From: Chaetomium olivaceum
Taxonomy: Eukaryota > Ascomycota > Sordariomycetes > Sordariales > Chaetomiaceae
Assembly (NCBI GenBank): GCA_039881045.1
Contig: JAYWVB010000024.1
Location: 310,001 to 374,000, forward strand
DNA: 64,000 nt
Direction of reading: 5' to 3'
Below, one piece after another: positions 1 to 12,163 of the stretch. How positions within the stretch are numbered: the stretch's first letter is position 1; each line of letters begins with the position of its first letter. The translations under genes and the position numbers were made by a program. Below the pieces are notes generated by a model. That model was not told where the DNA came from. It did not search any database and was given only the letters and a program-made list of their open reading frames with translations.

Positions 1-355
1 TAAACTTGGTAATGCTGTGTTGGAATCTCGTTGTTGAGGTTGGGTATCATGTCCGTAACTTTCCTATTACGCCCCTGTTTTGCTCTGCTCCGTGGCGCTG
101 CAGTAGGAAGTTGATCCCGTGACTCGCGCCCATCGACCCGGTTCGATGTTCGATTGGGTGCACTACAGAACAAAGTCCTCGCATCCAAGAGGCCACAACT
201 GCGGCATCAGGGCCAGTATCCATATGCACCAGGTCTCCGCCAGCATTCGGCACCACCCGTTGCTTGTAGCTTCGGCGGTTGCGTTTGGGAAGACCCTCGA
301 GCCGGCGTGCTCTCCTTTAGGCCGCAGATCATACGGCTAACTTGTCAGGCATGCC
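1..355. other. intergenic, nothing recognised
   Basis: Left edge of the window, downstream of the minus-strand WD40 gene. Short open frames here have no recognisable similarity and no splice context. It may contain the 3' UTR of the WD40 gene. Confidence 0.5.
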
Positions 356-1580
356 TCATTTGAGCTCGCCCAGCAACATCGTCCTGTCGGAAGATGCAGA
401 GAGAACTAATGTCCGGTTAGTAAGAAGATATGGGACGAAGACATTGGGAGTACCAACTTAGGGGTGCATCGCCTGGCGCAAATTCGGCGCAGTTCACCGT
501 GCCCTTGTGCCCGGGCAGCTTGTACAGCAGCTTCCCGGAATCGCTACCCCAGATAACAACGGTGCCGTCACCTGCGCCGACGCCGATCTTTTTGCCGTCC
601 GAGTCCCAGCTCCCGCTAATCAGATTCTTCTCTAGCCCCAGCGGCGCGCCGTCGAATGTGCGAATGTGCCGCTCGGCTGGGGCGAATGGCCGGATGTCCC
701 AAGTCCTCGCCGTCGAGTCCATCGCATATGAGAGCAGCTGCTGACCGTCCGGTGATACCCTCAGCGTAGTGATGGTGTCCGTGTGGCCCAGCATCGAGTG
801 CACCAGCGCCTTCTTCCTGATATCCCACACCTTAATATCATTGTCGATGCCGCCCGAATAAATTTCGTTACCGGCCTCCGAGATGGCCACCGCGGTGATG
901 GGGAACTCGGTCTCGATGTAGTCAACGGCGTTCTTTGTCCTCGGGTCCCAGATGCCAATTGTCCCGTCGTCGCTCCCGCTGATTAGCAGCTCCTCGCCGC
1001 GCCTGCTGATGTCCATCGAGTTGACAATTTCCTCGTGCCCAACATACCGCCGTATCCTCTCTCCCGACGTGAGGTCCCAGCTGGCAAGGTGTGTGTCGGC
1101 GGAGGCGGAGAAGAGGATATCGGAGTCGCGAGACCATTGGAGGTCGAGGATGGCGCCGCGGTGGCCGCTGAGCACGCCGTAGTTTTCGCAGTCGCCGTAT
1201 GTCCGCCAAAGCACTGCCTCCGTCAGCCGGTTGTTGCATAACTAAAACAGGTCCATGTACGTACTTATTGTCCTATCCATTGACCCGGATGCAATCAGGT
1301 TCCCCGTCGGGTCGAACTTGGCCGTGAAGATCTCCCCAGAATGTCCTGACAGCTCCATCAATGGGGCCTGCAACGCGCTTGTCCGTGGTGCCTATGGAAA
1401 GTGGTCAGCGGCGGCAAGGAAACTACCTGACTTAATGTGCACCAAAACGGCTGAACCTACTGTCTGGATGAGTGCACCGCTCCCCGACGCGCCCTGGCGG
1501 GTGAGGGCGCGACTAGTGCCCACATTCTGCCGCTTTACTACTAGCTGTCCCTGGTCGGCGGCCGGTCTCTTTTCTGACAT
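356..1580 (-). CDS. U5 snRNP 40-kDa WD40 protein (SNRNP40/Prp8-binding type)
   Basis: WD40 beta-propeller protein of the spliceosomal U5 snRNP, acting in the nucleus with Prp8. I read four exons: 1461-1580, 1265-1391, 458-1213 and 356-405, joining in frame to 350 residues, the usual family length. Intron 3 starts GTTGGT, a weak donor, and has a TACTAAC branch point. The N-terminus (MSEKRPA) is short and basic, followed by propeller repeats with motifs ELSGHSGEI, LWRTYGDC, SGSDDGTIGIWD, SGGIDNDIKVWD, TWDIRPFAP and LYKLPGHKG. IDNDIKVWD and the RPFAP segment are family hallmarks. The last exon encodes SASSDRTMLLGEL, closing the final blade. The gene is unbroken and diverges from bet3. Family assignment is by recognised motifs; the U5 role is known for the family. 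Confidence 0.93.
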
Positions 1581-2025
1581 TGTGGTGATCGTTGTTTTGG
1601 GTGTTAATTAGTGAACAGGATAGGCAGAGCGGCAGGTTGCAAGCTGGTGATGTTTGAACCTTCCAGCTTGGTGTTGGAGTGCTTGCCCAGCTTGGAAACC
1701 ATGGAGCAGCTGGATTTTTGATGGCCCGTGCTGCTTGGGCCAAGCACCTCAGCGCCCGGCATGCCATGGGCGGGCCAAGTTGCACCCCACATCAATGGAC
1801 GTGCAATTAACGACGAGCACCCTTGTAGTCCCCTGTCAGTTTGCTGGGGCACTTCGCTGAGGAGCCAGTATGGTGCCTGGACACCTCCATCCACTGCATC
1901 AACCCCGGCCTGCATCTTCCTATTGACCTTCAACGCCGTTGCCGTCGCACTCCGTTTTTCTTCTTCGAGCATAGTCCTACCATCCCATATCCTCGAGAGG
2001 CTCGACAGCATTAATCCAGTTTGCC
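1581..2025. promoter_or_regulatory. shared divergent promoter region
   Basis: 445-bp spacer between the start codons of the U5-40K gene (minus) and bet3 (plus). Both 5' UTRs and promoters must lie here. I see no convincing TATA box, which suits housekeeping genes. Confidence 0.55.
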
Positions 2026-2786
2026 ATGGCGTCAAGTAAGGCGTCAAGGCTTGGGGAAGAGTACGTTCGCATTCCCCTCCACCCACCCAGTGCCCCTCGC
2101 TAACAATACCGCCTTTTCCCTAGGGTGTGGAAGTAAGAGAACATGACCCCAAGGCCGCCGACTGCCCTGCTAACGAACGGAGGACGCGGATGGACAAAGT
2201 CAATGCCGAGCTCGTTGTTCTCACATACGGCGCAATGGTCGCGCAGCTTTGCAAAGACTTCGACAGCGACTACGTCAAGGTCAACCAACAACTCGACAAG
2301 ATGGGCTACAATATCGGCTTGCGTCTAATCGAAGACTATCTCGCCAAATCAAATACCTTCAAACGCTGCTCGAACTTCCGAGAAACAGCAGAGATGATCG
2401 CCAAGGTCAGTTTGACCCCCGCTCCAACCCGACTCCTTTACCTCTCGCAAAGACTGACCATGGGTGTGCTACAGGTCGGCTTCAAAATATTCCTCAATAT
2501 CACACCCACGATTACAAACTGGACGAGTGACGGCAAGCAATTTTCGCTTGTCTTCGACGAGAACCCCTTTGCCGACTTTGTCGAGCTGCCCGACGACGGC
2601 CGTGCCCAAGACGAGTTGTGGTATTCCAACATCCTGTGCGGTGTGCTTCGGGGGGCACTAGAGATGGTCCAAATGCAGGTGGAGGCCAAATTTATTAGTG
2701 ATGTGCTGAGAGGCAACGACACGACCGAGATGCGCATCAGCTTGATACGATACATCGACGACGAGCTGCCGCCAGAGGATGATTAG
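2026..2786 (+). CDS. bet3: TRAPP complex core subunit Bet3 (TRAPPC3)
   Basis: Core subunit of the TRAPP tethering complex, which activates Ypt1/Rab1 in ER-Golgi traffic. Four exons: 2026-2060, 2124-2132, 2183-2405 and 2475-2786 (192 residues). Exon 2 is a 9-nt microexon. Without it the frame hits a stop; with it the N-terminus reads ...LGEEVWKTRMDK. The second intron is only 50 nt, with a CTGCTAAC branch. Family motifs are plain: AELVVLTYGA, QLDKMGYNIG, RLIEDYLA, NFRETAEMIAK, GFKIFLNITP, FVELPD and CGVLRGALEMVQM. The Cys just before NFRET matches the acylated cysteine known in mammalian Bet3. The acidic tail DDELPPEDD is typical. The gene is intact. Confidence 0.95.
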
Positions 2787-4205
2787 GCGTTATTCCGAAG
2801 AAGGGCGATGCCTTAATTTGTCGGCCTTGCGCAGAACGCACGCAGGCATCCAGCCCGAAGGAAAAATGGTGCAATCGGCCGGCTGCATCGACCATGAGGA
2901 GAGCCGGTTAGGTCTTGACAGAGCGGAGGTCACTTTGGCACGCTGAATGTCAAGGCCCAGGGCAGCACAGAGCGATGCACATACTAAGAAGCGTCGACGC
3001 CGGTGCCGTCATCACTTGGCATGGGCCCGCCAGATCGGGGCCCAGGGAGAGCCGACCGGCGGACGGGGCCGGTTATGAAACTCGGGGTTATAGTCGGGTA
3101 TGCATCCACAACAAGCTCAATAGACCCGCGAGGCCGAAGCACAATTGATGTTTTTATGCGCTCCGCTCAGGATGATTTGCAGTAGAGTGTACTTAAGGCC
3201 AAGGAATCCACGCCACCGAGGTTAGCCGTTGTTGACGACATGCGTGGTTCTTTGCCGTGCCACCTGCGCGTCATCGCCACCCGTGGACCATTTTGTTCTG
3301 GGCATCTTTCAATCCTGCATTATTACCTCCACGAGTGGCTGGCTCTAAAACAGCCGGTCTGTCACCCTCGTGTCCTACCAGCGATTAACGAGCGGTTAGC
3401 GTTGGGGGTTTGTTGGATTATGCCTCCTTTATTTGCGATCCGGAATCCTGTGTCACGCAGGCCCCCAACGGTTGAAGGCCAACACAAGGCCCCCGCCTTG
3501 TGTTATACTCCTCATCCCGTGCCGAGATGGAGTTCGTTGTCTCTCGCGCCCGGGTCTGGAGCAAAAATGCCAACACAGCCCGAAATTTTGCAACGGCCGC
3601 GTGTGGGCCACTGGCTGCGGCGGCTGCGCCTCCTTTCCCGAGCCCATGGGAGTGACGGATCAAAGTCCACCACCGCATGCAACAGCTGCTCTGCCTTTGG
3701 CTTTTTTGGCGCCCGCCACAGACAAGTCATTCTTTGCGCACACTGCCACGCCACCCATCAGCCCCCGTGATGCTGCGCAATGATGCGCAGAACATATATC
3801 TTGGTGTTGCCCCCCATGGGGCCGAACAATCGGCGACCCATCCGACCTCGTGTCAAAGACGGTCTCACACATGCGGATTGGCAGACAAAACCGTTTATCT
3901 AGGCCTTCGACCACCCGACCCTCGTCCTTTATCCCGCAAAGCGTATTTTGATCGTCGACGGCCCGTATGATCACGATCTCAAAATGTTCGCACGCCATCA
4001 ATCTTGGGCCACGACTGTGTCAATGCCCGCCAACAACATGCAGCCAAACACTACAATAAGAGTCGCCATGGCGGCGGGCTTGAGGAACACGCTCGTTCTT
4101 TTCCACAGTCTTCACGCTCTATCAACACAGGACTCGACACGAGCCGGAGTTTCCAAGCAACAGCCACGAATAAAACCATCACATTCAACTTCTGCGAATA
4201 CCAAG
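2787..4205. other. intergenic; bet3 3' UTR and leader of the next gene
   Basis: About 1.4 kb without a supportable gene. A 176-residue frame at 3240-3770 is compositionally random and overlapped by open frames on both strands, so I do not call it. Confidence 0.5.
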
Positions 4206-4658
4206 ATGGGCAACAGCTCCTCTAAAGAAGCAAAAGAGGAAAACCGGAAGCTCGACCCACGGGACCACCGCCGCGGCCCCAAGAATATCAAGGCCGAGTA
4301 CATTCTCCGCGTAACCTGCCTGGACTGCTCCCGGCGGCACCGGGCATGCTCCATCACGCGGGACATGAACCCGAGCCTGCAAGACCGGCGCGCGTACCGG
4401 GATCCGGCCAACGCCGGCGGCGCGCAGGAGTGGACGCTGGCCATCGACTTTTGCAGCTGGGGCGCAATGACGGACAAGTCCAGGCGCGCCGAGGAGGCGG
4501 TCAAGCGCGCCTGTGGGGGTGCCGACCTCACGTATAGGGATGAGGGGATGGGCAGTACCTATGGCGGCCGTGGAGTGAAGCCGGGGTTGTTTGGCCGTGG
4601 GGGGACAAGGTTGCGGCGTCTGGGCCGTTTCAAGTCGATACGTTGTTGCGTGCGCTGA
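4206..4658 (+). CDS. small hypothetical protein with N-myristoylation-type start
   Basis: Unrecognised family. I chose the ATG at 4206 because it gives MGNSSSKEA, a classic N-myristoylation context (Gly2, Ser at 5-6, Lys7), suggesting membrane anchoring. The body has a Cys/His stretch (VTCLDCSRRHRAC) and a conserved-looking WTLAIDFCSWGAMTDKSRRA. As written it runs 150 residues and ends in an Arg-rich tail that looks out of frame. Just after a G6 run at 4599-4604 another frame offers a more natural C-terminus (DKVAASGPFQVDTLLRALK...) stopping at 4693. I infer one missing G. An upstream in-frame extension exists but has no coding character. Confidence 0.6.
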   Translation: MGNSSSKEAKEENRKLDPRDHRRGPKNIKAEYILRVTCLDCSRRHRACSITRDMNPSLQDRRAYRDPANAGGAQEWTLAIDFCSWGAMTDKSRRAEEAVKRACGGADLTYRDEGMGSTYGGRGVKPGLFGRGGTRLRRLGRFKSIRCCVR

Positions 4659-4693
4659 AGGGGATCGGGGTTGAGTTTACAAGCAGTGTTTGA

Positions 4694-7600
4694 GTACCTA
4701 GCTAGCCTCTTTCATATACTGCCGGGGATACTGGGGGTAGGTGGTGGTATCCGACGGGACGGGTACCTTCCTATCGGTGGGGGTTTGTTCCTGGACACGG
4801 TTGGATTGGATTACAGGGGAATACCAATCCGACTGCGGGATGGATTGTACGATGGTGGCGTTTTGGAACCCAAGATTCCTTGGGGGGCACACTGCATGGG
4901 TACAAACCGGGCTGGCGTGTTATAACACAGCGTGGCCGGAATTCGGCATATCTCACGGCGCCGTTGGAGTTGGGTTTGCTTTGGATCATTGATACCCGCT
5001 AGAGCAGTTGTAAAAGTTAATAAAGCCATCTTTATGTTTTTCAGATTAGATGTCTTGTGATCCAACTTCTTTTTTCCATTGTTCTCTTCGAATTCTCTTT
5101 CATTCTTCAAGACAACCCCCGCCACGGCACAGCGAGGCCCAACAGTGTAGGTGGGAACTTAACAACAAAGGGGGTTTAAGAGCCGAGGGCGCTCATGTAT
5201 GTACGCCAACCTGCCCAACGCTGGCTCGGCCAAACACCCAACGATTTCAACATCAATGAGATTGAAACTGAAGACTGAGTTTACTCCAGATCAAGACCGT
5301 ATAGGTGTTGGCTCAGGCGATAAACGAACCCTGGCTAATTATAGCATAACAGCCAACATCATGATAGGCGCCATTGGGTCACCCATGACCTGTAATGATA
5401 GAGAACAAGTGTAATCCGTAGGAATGAGTAAAGAAAAGCAGGGAGAACGGGGGATGGCTGTGAACTACTTGGTGCTAGGATGCGTCGGCGAAAGTTAATT
5501 GAAAGTTGAGACTGTAGTTGATCGACAAGGAAAATTGCCCAAGTACAGGTAGTGGGTATGATTTTGGGTAGTGATTGGAGTCGTTATATCTGGTGACTTG
5601 AATCAAATTGAAGAGTGCCTTAGCTAATAGCGGATGATTTGTGAAATACCCCGAGATGCAGATGGCCTGCGTCTTCTGTCCGGTACTGCATTATCTTGCC
5701 ATGATTAAGGTAAAAAGTTCCATTTACATGCCTGATTTGAGTGCTGATCTTGGTGATACAGGAAGGGGCTGACGCGCGCAGGCAAAAACTTGCAGCTTAG
5801 TGAGCGGTGCCCGCATGTCGTTACTGGGGCAGGAGCAACAGCTCGGTGAGCCCGGGTAACAGTGGGTCCATGGGCGCCTTTCCCCGGACTGACCCCGGCT
5901 CGAGCCCGGCTGTTTGATGGCGCCGCCGATCATGGGAGGGGCTAATCTCCCCGCAATGTGACGCGCGCTGGACGCGTTCTTCCAGAGGATGGAAACGTTG
6001 AGGCGCGTGAACACACAATCAGTTTTTTGAAATTAGACGCGGATTGCGTCCGGCCCTTGAAGAACGGGGCCGTACTGTCGGGTTGGTGGCGGTGGACGGC
6101 CCGGTTGCTCCCTCCCCACGACTCGCGTCTAACTAATGCAAGGTACAATACGGCGTTGCATTCATTGACCATTGAGTTATCGTGTGGGTGCAAATGGCTG
6201 GGATGCTGCTTGGATCTCCAGGGCTTCGATCTTCCAGCTCCCGTCCTCCCAACATCTCATCCCCACCTATTATCCTCAAAGTTAGGGCTTTGCTGGCTGC
6301 CACCGAGCCACCTCACTCACCTAAGCTCACCTCAGGATTGCCCGAGGCGTCCCCGCAGCTCGATCCTGGCGATGGCGTGCATGAGCCAGGGGTAGATCGG
6401 TCGAGTCGAATGCAGACAATATCGCATCGGAGAAAGACCTCGAGCCTAAAAGAGACCTGTAGAATAAAATCGGTCAACCTCGATAACCGGGCCGCTGATC
6501 GTGGTGCGGTGTCTCGGATACAGCCTTAGGTGTGGCACAGAAATTCCACAAACTTCGTTGCAACTTGCGCCGATTGCAAGAGTACCTGAGGAGGGCCGTC
6601 TGAGATGTTGAGAATTATTTCTAAAGAACCGTACGACATCCCATTAACTATTTCCTTACTTGTGATACCGTACCTAGAATTCCCGCACGTCAGATTTGCC
6701 TAGCAAGCTTGGAATGCAACCTGAAAAGCATCAGAGGTTCTTGCCACCAAAACCAAAACCGCACCGCATCCTTGCCAAACGTGGCACAAGGATGCATGTT
6801 TGGAGGCCCACTGGCGCGTCGGTCTCACTAAAGAGATGTCATGTTTGGAGCCCCAACTGAAAACAAGCAGAATGACTTGCGTCGATGTTTGGCGTTGTGA
6901 TGTAATCGCTTTGTCGATTTTGTCAAATCTAGCGAATATTTCTGCTCATCATGTGCCCGGAAACCAACCTCGAGCCAACCTGGAGCCTCGATCGAACTTC
7001 TGTTGGCCGTCATTGCAACAACGAGCCTAACGTGAACAGTCGTGGCGGTGCGTTGTTGTAACTAGGTAGCCATGTGGCCGGCTCATCTCTGAGTCACTAC
7101 TCCCGGAATCACACAAAGTACCTCGAAGTTTGGAGAGAGCCTGGCTCGTTAAGGAGGTACCTATGAGAGCAGAGAACTCGCCATGGCGGGTGTATGTCAG
7201 ATCATTTCTCTCTGCCCGGTATTGGCTGTATCGGGGCGCCAAGACCCCCCAAGCTGAATTGCGGCCTAACTTTGCTGCAGAGTTGCCTCAAAACCCCGGA
7301 AACCCCAGGCATAAGCACGCTCAGTCTCAAATCTACGCAGCTCGTCAACCGTACCGTTCCAGAAACTGCGCAGCACAGCCGCTCCGCTCCGAGAGAGATT
7401 GGCAGCCATCCCCAATCGCCGTGTCGCTCTTGGGTTCTCGCCCCCCATTACGCTCAAGGCGTCGCCGAAATTTCCAAAAATCCCAACCCCGACCTCCCCC
7501 CTTCTCCTCTTCTGCTTCCGCACTGGTCCCTGCAACTTCTGCATCTCCCATACCCCCCGAGCCATGCCATTTTGATGACCCCGACGCGGCCCCGTCGACC

Positions 7601-8405
7601 CTCACCGATTTCGCCCCGAGTGGTCAAGCAGCGAGCGTCGCGGGTGAGCACGACAATTGCGCCCATCACCAGACGACGAGCTGGAACGGAACGCTAGATA
7701 GAGGGCAGTGGGCGGACCTAGGCTGCGACAGCCTCGAGCGCTACCACCTGTCTCCAGCCCGACCGCGGCCGCCATTGCGCTGAGCCCCGTGCAAGTTGCG
7801 CTCCCATTTGCTGTTGCGGATCAACTAAATCCAACTCGCCCTTTCTCTGTTCCGGTGGTGGTCATCCCACCCCCGACCAGACGGGACTTTAAGCGCACCA
7901 CCCAGCCCCCCAAAGGTGCCCAGCACGGTCGCGCATCTCGAACCTTGTCTTCTGCAAAAACCACGACTCTTTTTCGTTTTGGATCTTTGTTCCGGAAGGC
8001 CATTTCATTATCTCGGCAGCGTTTTCCGATCGCCGCAACTCTACCAAAAATTGTGTCGGCGGTAACTCATTTCGAGTTTCGGCGCGCGCCTCTCGTTCTT
8101 TTCCACACCACACACAACCCACACTCCATACTTACCCTTGGTCGCGCCGCCCCCAGCTGATTATCGGACCCAACACATTTTTCGATACCCACGCTTACCG
8201 CTTCGCCGTGCCTGAACGTATCGGGTGCCACTTTGGTGGCGAATCAACGACCCGTCTTCAATTCTGCGATAATTGAAAGACCCGTCGCCCAGCGCTCGTC
8301 ATCGCATCCACCCTCACAGCCGTGCAGATCCAAGGTGCACCGTCCCGTCCCGTATCCGAGAATTCACCTCGCGCAGACAGCCGTCTGCAACCCCCACCGC
8401 GCACC
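4694..8405. other. long spacer / probable leader and promoter of som1
   Basis: 3.7 kb with no gene I can support. From about 7250 to 8400 it is pyrimidine- and CCC-rich with many short open frames, the look of a long 5' leader. Morphogenesis regulators of this type often have long leaders with upstream ORFs (family knowledge). The 217-residue frame at 7130-7783 is low complexity and probably not a gene. Confidence 0.45.
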
Positions 8406-11127
8406 ATGAACAACATGGCGGGCATGCCCAACATGAACGTCATGGGCGGACCTGTCGGCAACCCAATGGGGACGCCAATCAACATGATCAACAACGGCGC
8501 CCTCGCGCCCCAGCCGGGGCCTCCTAGTCAGATGCAGCTCAACGACTCGAGTCGGACTCTCCTGAACACATACATCTACGAATATTTTATCCGCTATAAC
8601 ATGTTTGGCGCCGCTCGCGCCGTCTACGAAGCAGACCCCCAGATTAAGGTTATGAAGGACAGCCCCGGGAAGCATCGCGACGAGAATGGGAACATGTTGG
8701 GGAACGGGCTAGGGGATGCTATGGACACCGACGTCAAGGACGGTGTAGACCAGAAGCGCCCGGACGACTTGCCCGCGCCGAATGTGCCGACTCCTGTGCC
8801 CGACAGTTGTTTTCTCTACGAATGGTTCTGCCTGTTTTGGGACATGTTCAACTCGCAAAAAGGCAAGGGATCTAGCGGACAGGTCAACCAATACGTCCAT
8901 CACACTCAGGTACGTGCCACCTGATATCTTGTCATCGGGCGCAACTCACCTCTGACCGTAGCAACAATCTCACATTCGTCAGCATCAGCAACAAAATATG
9001 CTTCGCCAAATGCGCCCCGATCTGATGCCGCAGCAGCAGCAGCAGCAATTTCATCAGATGATGCGGGGAATGCCGAACGGCGCCATGAACATGGGCATGA
9101 AGCCCGGAAACCAGCTGCAGAGAGCGGCCATGGCGAATAACCAGAAGTGAGTGGTCAAATTAACGCATTCGCATCTCCCCGGACGGTTACTGACAATCTA
9201 TGCGCCCCCCTCTAGTCCCCAAGCCATGCAGATGCTCCACCAGCAAAAGGCCGCCGGACAGATGCAGCGAGACCCTTCAGACATGGACGGAAATCGTGCC
9301 AGACAGGGATCTCCCGGATCGGCCGACAACGCGCCGTCGCCCACCAAAAGACCGCGTCTCGACGGAGGTGCCCCCTTCAACCCCAACCAGGGGGGCATGA
9401 TGCCCAACGGAAGACCCGGCCAAGGCATGCCTGGCCAGCAGCAGGTAGGAAGCGGCCCCGACTTAGCACGAGCACTACTCCTTCAGAACGGCATCAACCC
9501 AACTTGGCTGAATCCTGACCAGCTCCAGGCCTTTGCCTCTGCACCTCACGTACAAGCCAAGATTGCCACGTACTCGACTAACATGTCGCAGCACCATGGC
9601 AGCCAGATACCCAACAAACCCATGCCCAATGCCGCCGGTCCGCAGGGTCAGGGCTCCCCCATGGTGCCGCAAGGCCCTGACGGTAACTCCCTCATGCAGC
9701 TTTACCCGGGTGGTGAAATGCCCGGCAATATGAGGCCCGGCGTGCCCAACGGACAGGCCCCTGCGGGCAGCAGCAACCACGCCTTGCAGGATTATCAGAT
9801 GCAGTTGATGCTATTGGAGCAGCAGAACAAGAAGAGGCTGATGATGGCTCGTCAAGAGCAGGATATAGTCACCACCAACATGCCGCGAGTCGAGGGGCCC
9901 GGCGGCCCCGGCGGCCCCGGCGGTCCTGGTGGGGCTCCCGGACCAAACGGCCAAGTCTTCCAGGGCGGCTCGCCGCCCGGTGGACGCAGCGGTGCCTCTC
10001 CGAACCCTGCCGAGCAGATGAAGCGCAATCAGCAGATGGCCAACGCTGCCAACATGGGATCGCCGCTCCCCGACGGTGGAGCACAGTCTCGCAGCTCACC
10101 CAGCGCCATGAACTTCATGGGTGCCAACATGGACCCTAACGCCGCACAGCACTTCGGCGGCATGAACATGAACATGGCGGCCCAGATGAACGGCACAATG
10201 CGACCTCCGAGCTCGCACCCTCCGTTCAACGGCCAGGTGAGCCAGCAGCAGATGTTGGCTGCGCAGCGCCAGGCGCAGCAACAGCAGCCAGGCGCTCAGG
10301 GAGGCCCGATGCCGTGGCCTCAGGGAGGACCCAACGGCCAGATGCCCGGACAGCCTCCGCAGCCCCAGGTCCAGGGTGGTCCGGGCCCGAACCCGCGGTC
10401 CATGCCCCCTCCGCCATCCGGAGCGGCCGCCGCGGTTGTCGCTAATGCCCGCAACACCACCGCGTCGCCCCAGGTCAGCAATGCCGCCCCCCCAACTCCG
10501 CAACAAGGGACCAAGGCGGGCCCCAAGAAGAAGGAAACCAAGGCCACCAAGGCCAAGGTACGTGCTCTGTTCCTCATACCGATTGTTGATTGTTGTCGTT
10601 CCTTGATGGCTAACCGCTTTCTCCATAGGCTGCTGCCCAGAAAAAGAATAACCCGAACTTGAACAACGCCGCGGCCGCGGCCGCCCCCGAGCAACCAGAA
10701 GGCGCTCAAGAAGGCCCAACGCCGGCAACGCCGATTACGCCCGTCAACCCAGCAAGTTTCGCGAAGAACCAAAACGTGAACGCTGGCCAGGTCGTCGCGA
10801 ACGGACAGCCTCCGGCGCCGGCGCCCCAACAACAACCGGCTTCTCTGCCTCCGCCCTCGCATTCGGACCCCAACCAAGCTACCAACTTCCTGGAAGCTCC
10901 CGGAATGGTGAGGACCAACTTGTCCCTTAGGTGTGGTCTGCGGTTTGCTAACGTGTGGTCAGGACTTCGATCTGGACTTTGCCAACCCCATGCAGACCGA
11001 CAACGTGCTCACAGATTTCGACTTCGACTCGTTCCTCCAAGACGGTACTGGCGCGGGAGAAGGCCCGTTCGACTTCAACTCGGGCTTCTCAATGGAACCG
11101 GACACGACGATTGGGGCAACGGATTAG
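8406..11127 (+). CDS. som1: LisH/LUFS-domain transcriptional regulator, Som1/Flo8 type
   Basis: Nuclear regulator of the Flo8/Som1/SomA class, which acts downstream of cAMP-PKA in morphogenesis, adhesion and conidiation in other fungi. Five exons: 8406-8909, 8962-9146, 9216-10557, 10629-10907 and 10963-11127 (824 residues), all with standard borders. The LisH motif lies at about residues 51-83 (LLNTYIYEYFIRYNMFGAAR), followed by FLYEWFCLFWDMFNSQK at about 136-152, together the LUFS signature. The middle is Gln/Met/Gly/Pro-rich with a basic KRPRLDGG nuclear-localisation candidate. A Lys-rich KKKETKATKAK segment precedes exon 4. The last exon is acidic and aromatic (DFDLDF, DFDFDSFLQD), an activation-domain-like tail. 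A collagen-like (GGP)n tract encodes part of exon 3. The gene is intact. Confidence 0.9.
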
Positions 11128-12163
11128 GACTCCGGTGGGCTCCCGAGTTTCCTGGATGGAGAAAAATCATCTACGCTGTCGGACTCGGAGAACCGAGAGG
11201 CCCCGTGAACGGAGCCGCTAGTCGCATTGCCCACCGACGATGCACACTGTCGACGAGCCGGATATCCCTCCCCAGCCAGGTTGCTGCAACTGCGCCATAC
11301 ATTCCTTCTCGACTTTTTTTTTTCTTTATTTCCGTATTATCTACCGTTTTGCCGCGCGGCACCGCACACGCTGCCCCGTTCGGCGCTGGCCGCTCTAGGT
11401 TTAGGGAGCATTGTACACGTTCCTTTTCCGGTATTGGTATGAGACAGTTGGAAGTGGTGGCTACTGCATGGTTCCCGCTCACCCTCTTGTTGGCATAGGC
11501 GGCGCCCTCGCCATTGTGGACTTTCCTTGTGTTGGATTTTATTTTGGTGTTTAGGCTGTTGGCTTTGTGTCGAGTAGAGGCCTGTATTTTGTTTAATGCC
11601 GGGTCGACGAAGGTCAAAGGTGAAAGTTGGCTCTGGGATGGGTTGTGATACCGCGCGCGTGGGGTGCATGAGCGACTGTGGCAACGGGGCGTGTTAATAG
11701 CCAGTTGCCTCGAATCTTGAGAGGATTCCTACGCCTATCTGGATGAAGATATGATGACATATATCGAAGTTTTGTTATAATCCCAGCCCAGGAGTGTCCC
11801 ATAACCCCCAAACTTCGGACCAAGCCTGGTTCGCACCCGGGGTAACTGCTTTTGTTGAACCTTGCAGGACGCATATTACCCCTGCCTCTCGACCGCCCTC
11901 CCCTTTCCTTCCCCGCCTCGATACCCAAGTATCTGGTGGCCAATCACTATGCGTACCAAGTTGTATCAGTCAGCGTGCCGCACCGCCGAGCCCCGAAGTG
12001 TGATGACTAGGGTCTGGTAGCTTGACCAGGTAGGAATAGTTTGGCACGCTCCCGGTAGGCACCAGGCGTATAAGACTCCCCTTGCCCGTCGGCTCATGTG
12101 TTTCTCTCCCTCCCTCTCAGTTTAGGTGTTGCGTAAACTTGCGGCTGACCGTACTCCACAACC
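11128..12163. other. intergenic; som1 3' UTR and GMC promoter
   Basis: 1 kb. A T-rich tract near 11316-11330 sits in the likely som1 3' UTR. I see no gene. Confidence 0.5.
12069..12074 (+). promoter_or_regulatory. TATA-like box of the GMC oxidoreductase gene
   Basis: TATAAG about 90 bp before the ATG at 12164, followed by a CT-rich stretch (CTCTCCCTCCCTCTC) typical of fungal promoters. Confidence 0.5.

Noticed and set aside
7130..7783. 217-residue plus-strand open frame as a gene
   Set aside because: Low-complexity Arg/Pro/Ser composition, overlapped by other long frames, no splice or domain features; fits a leader region better.
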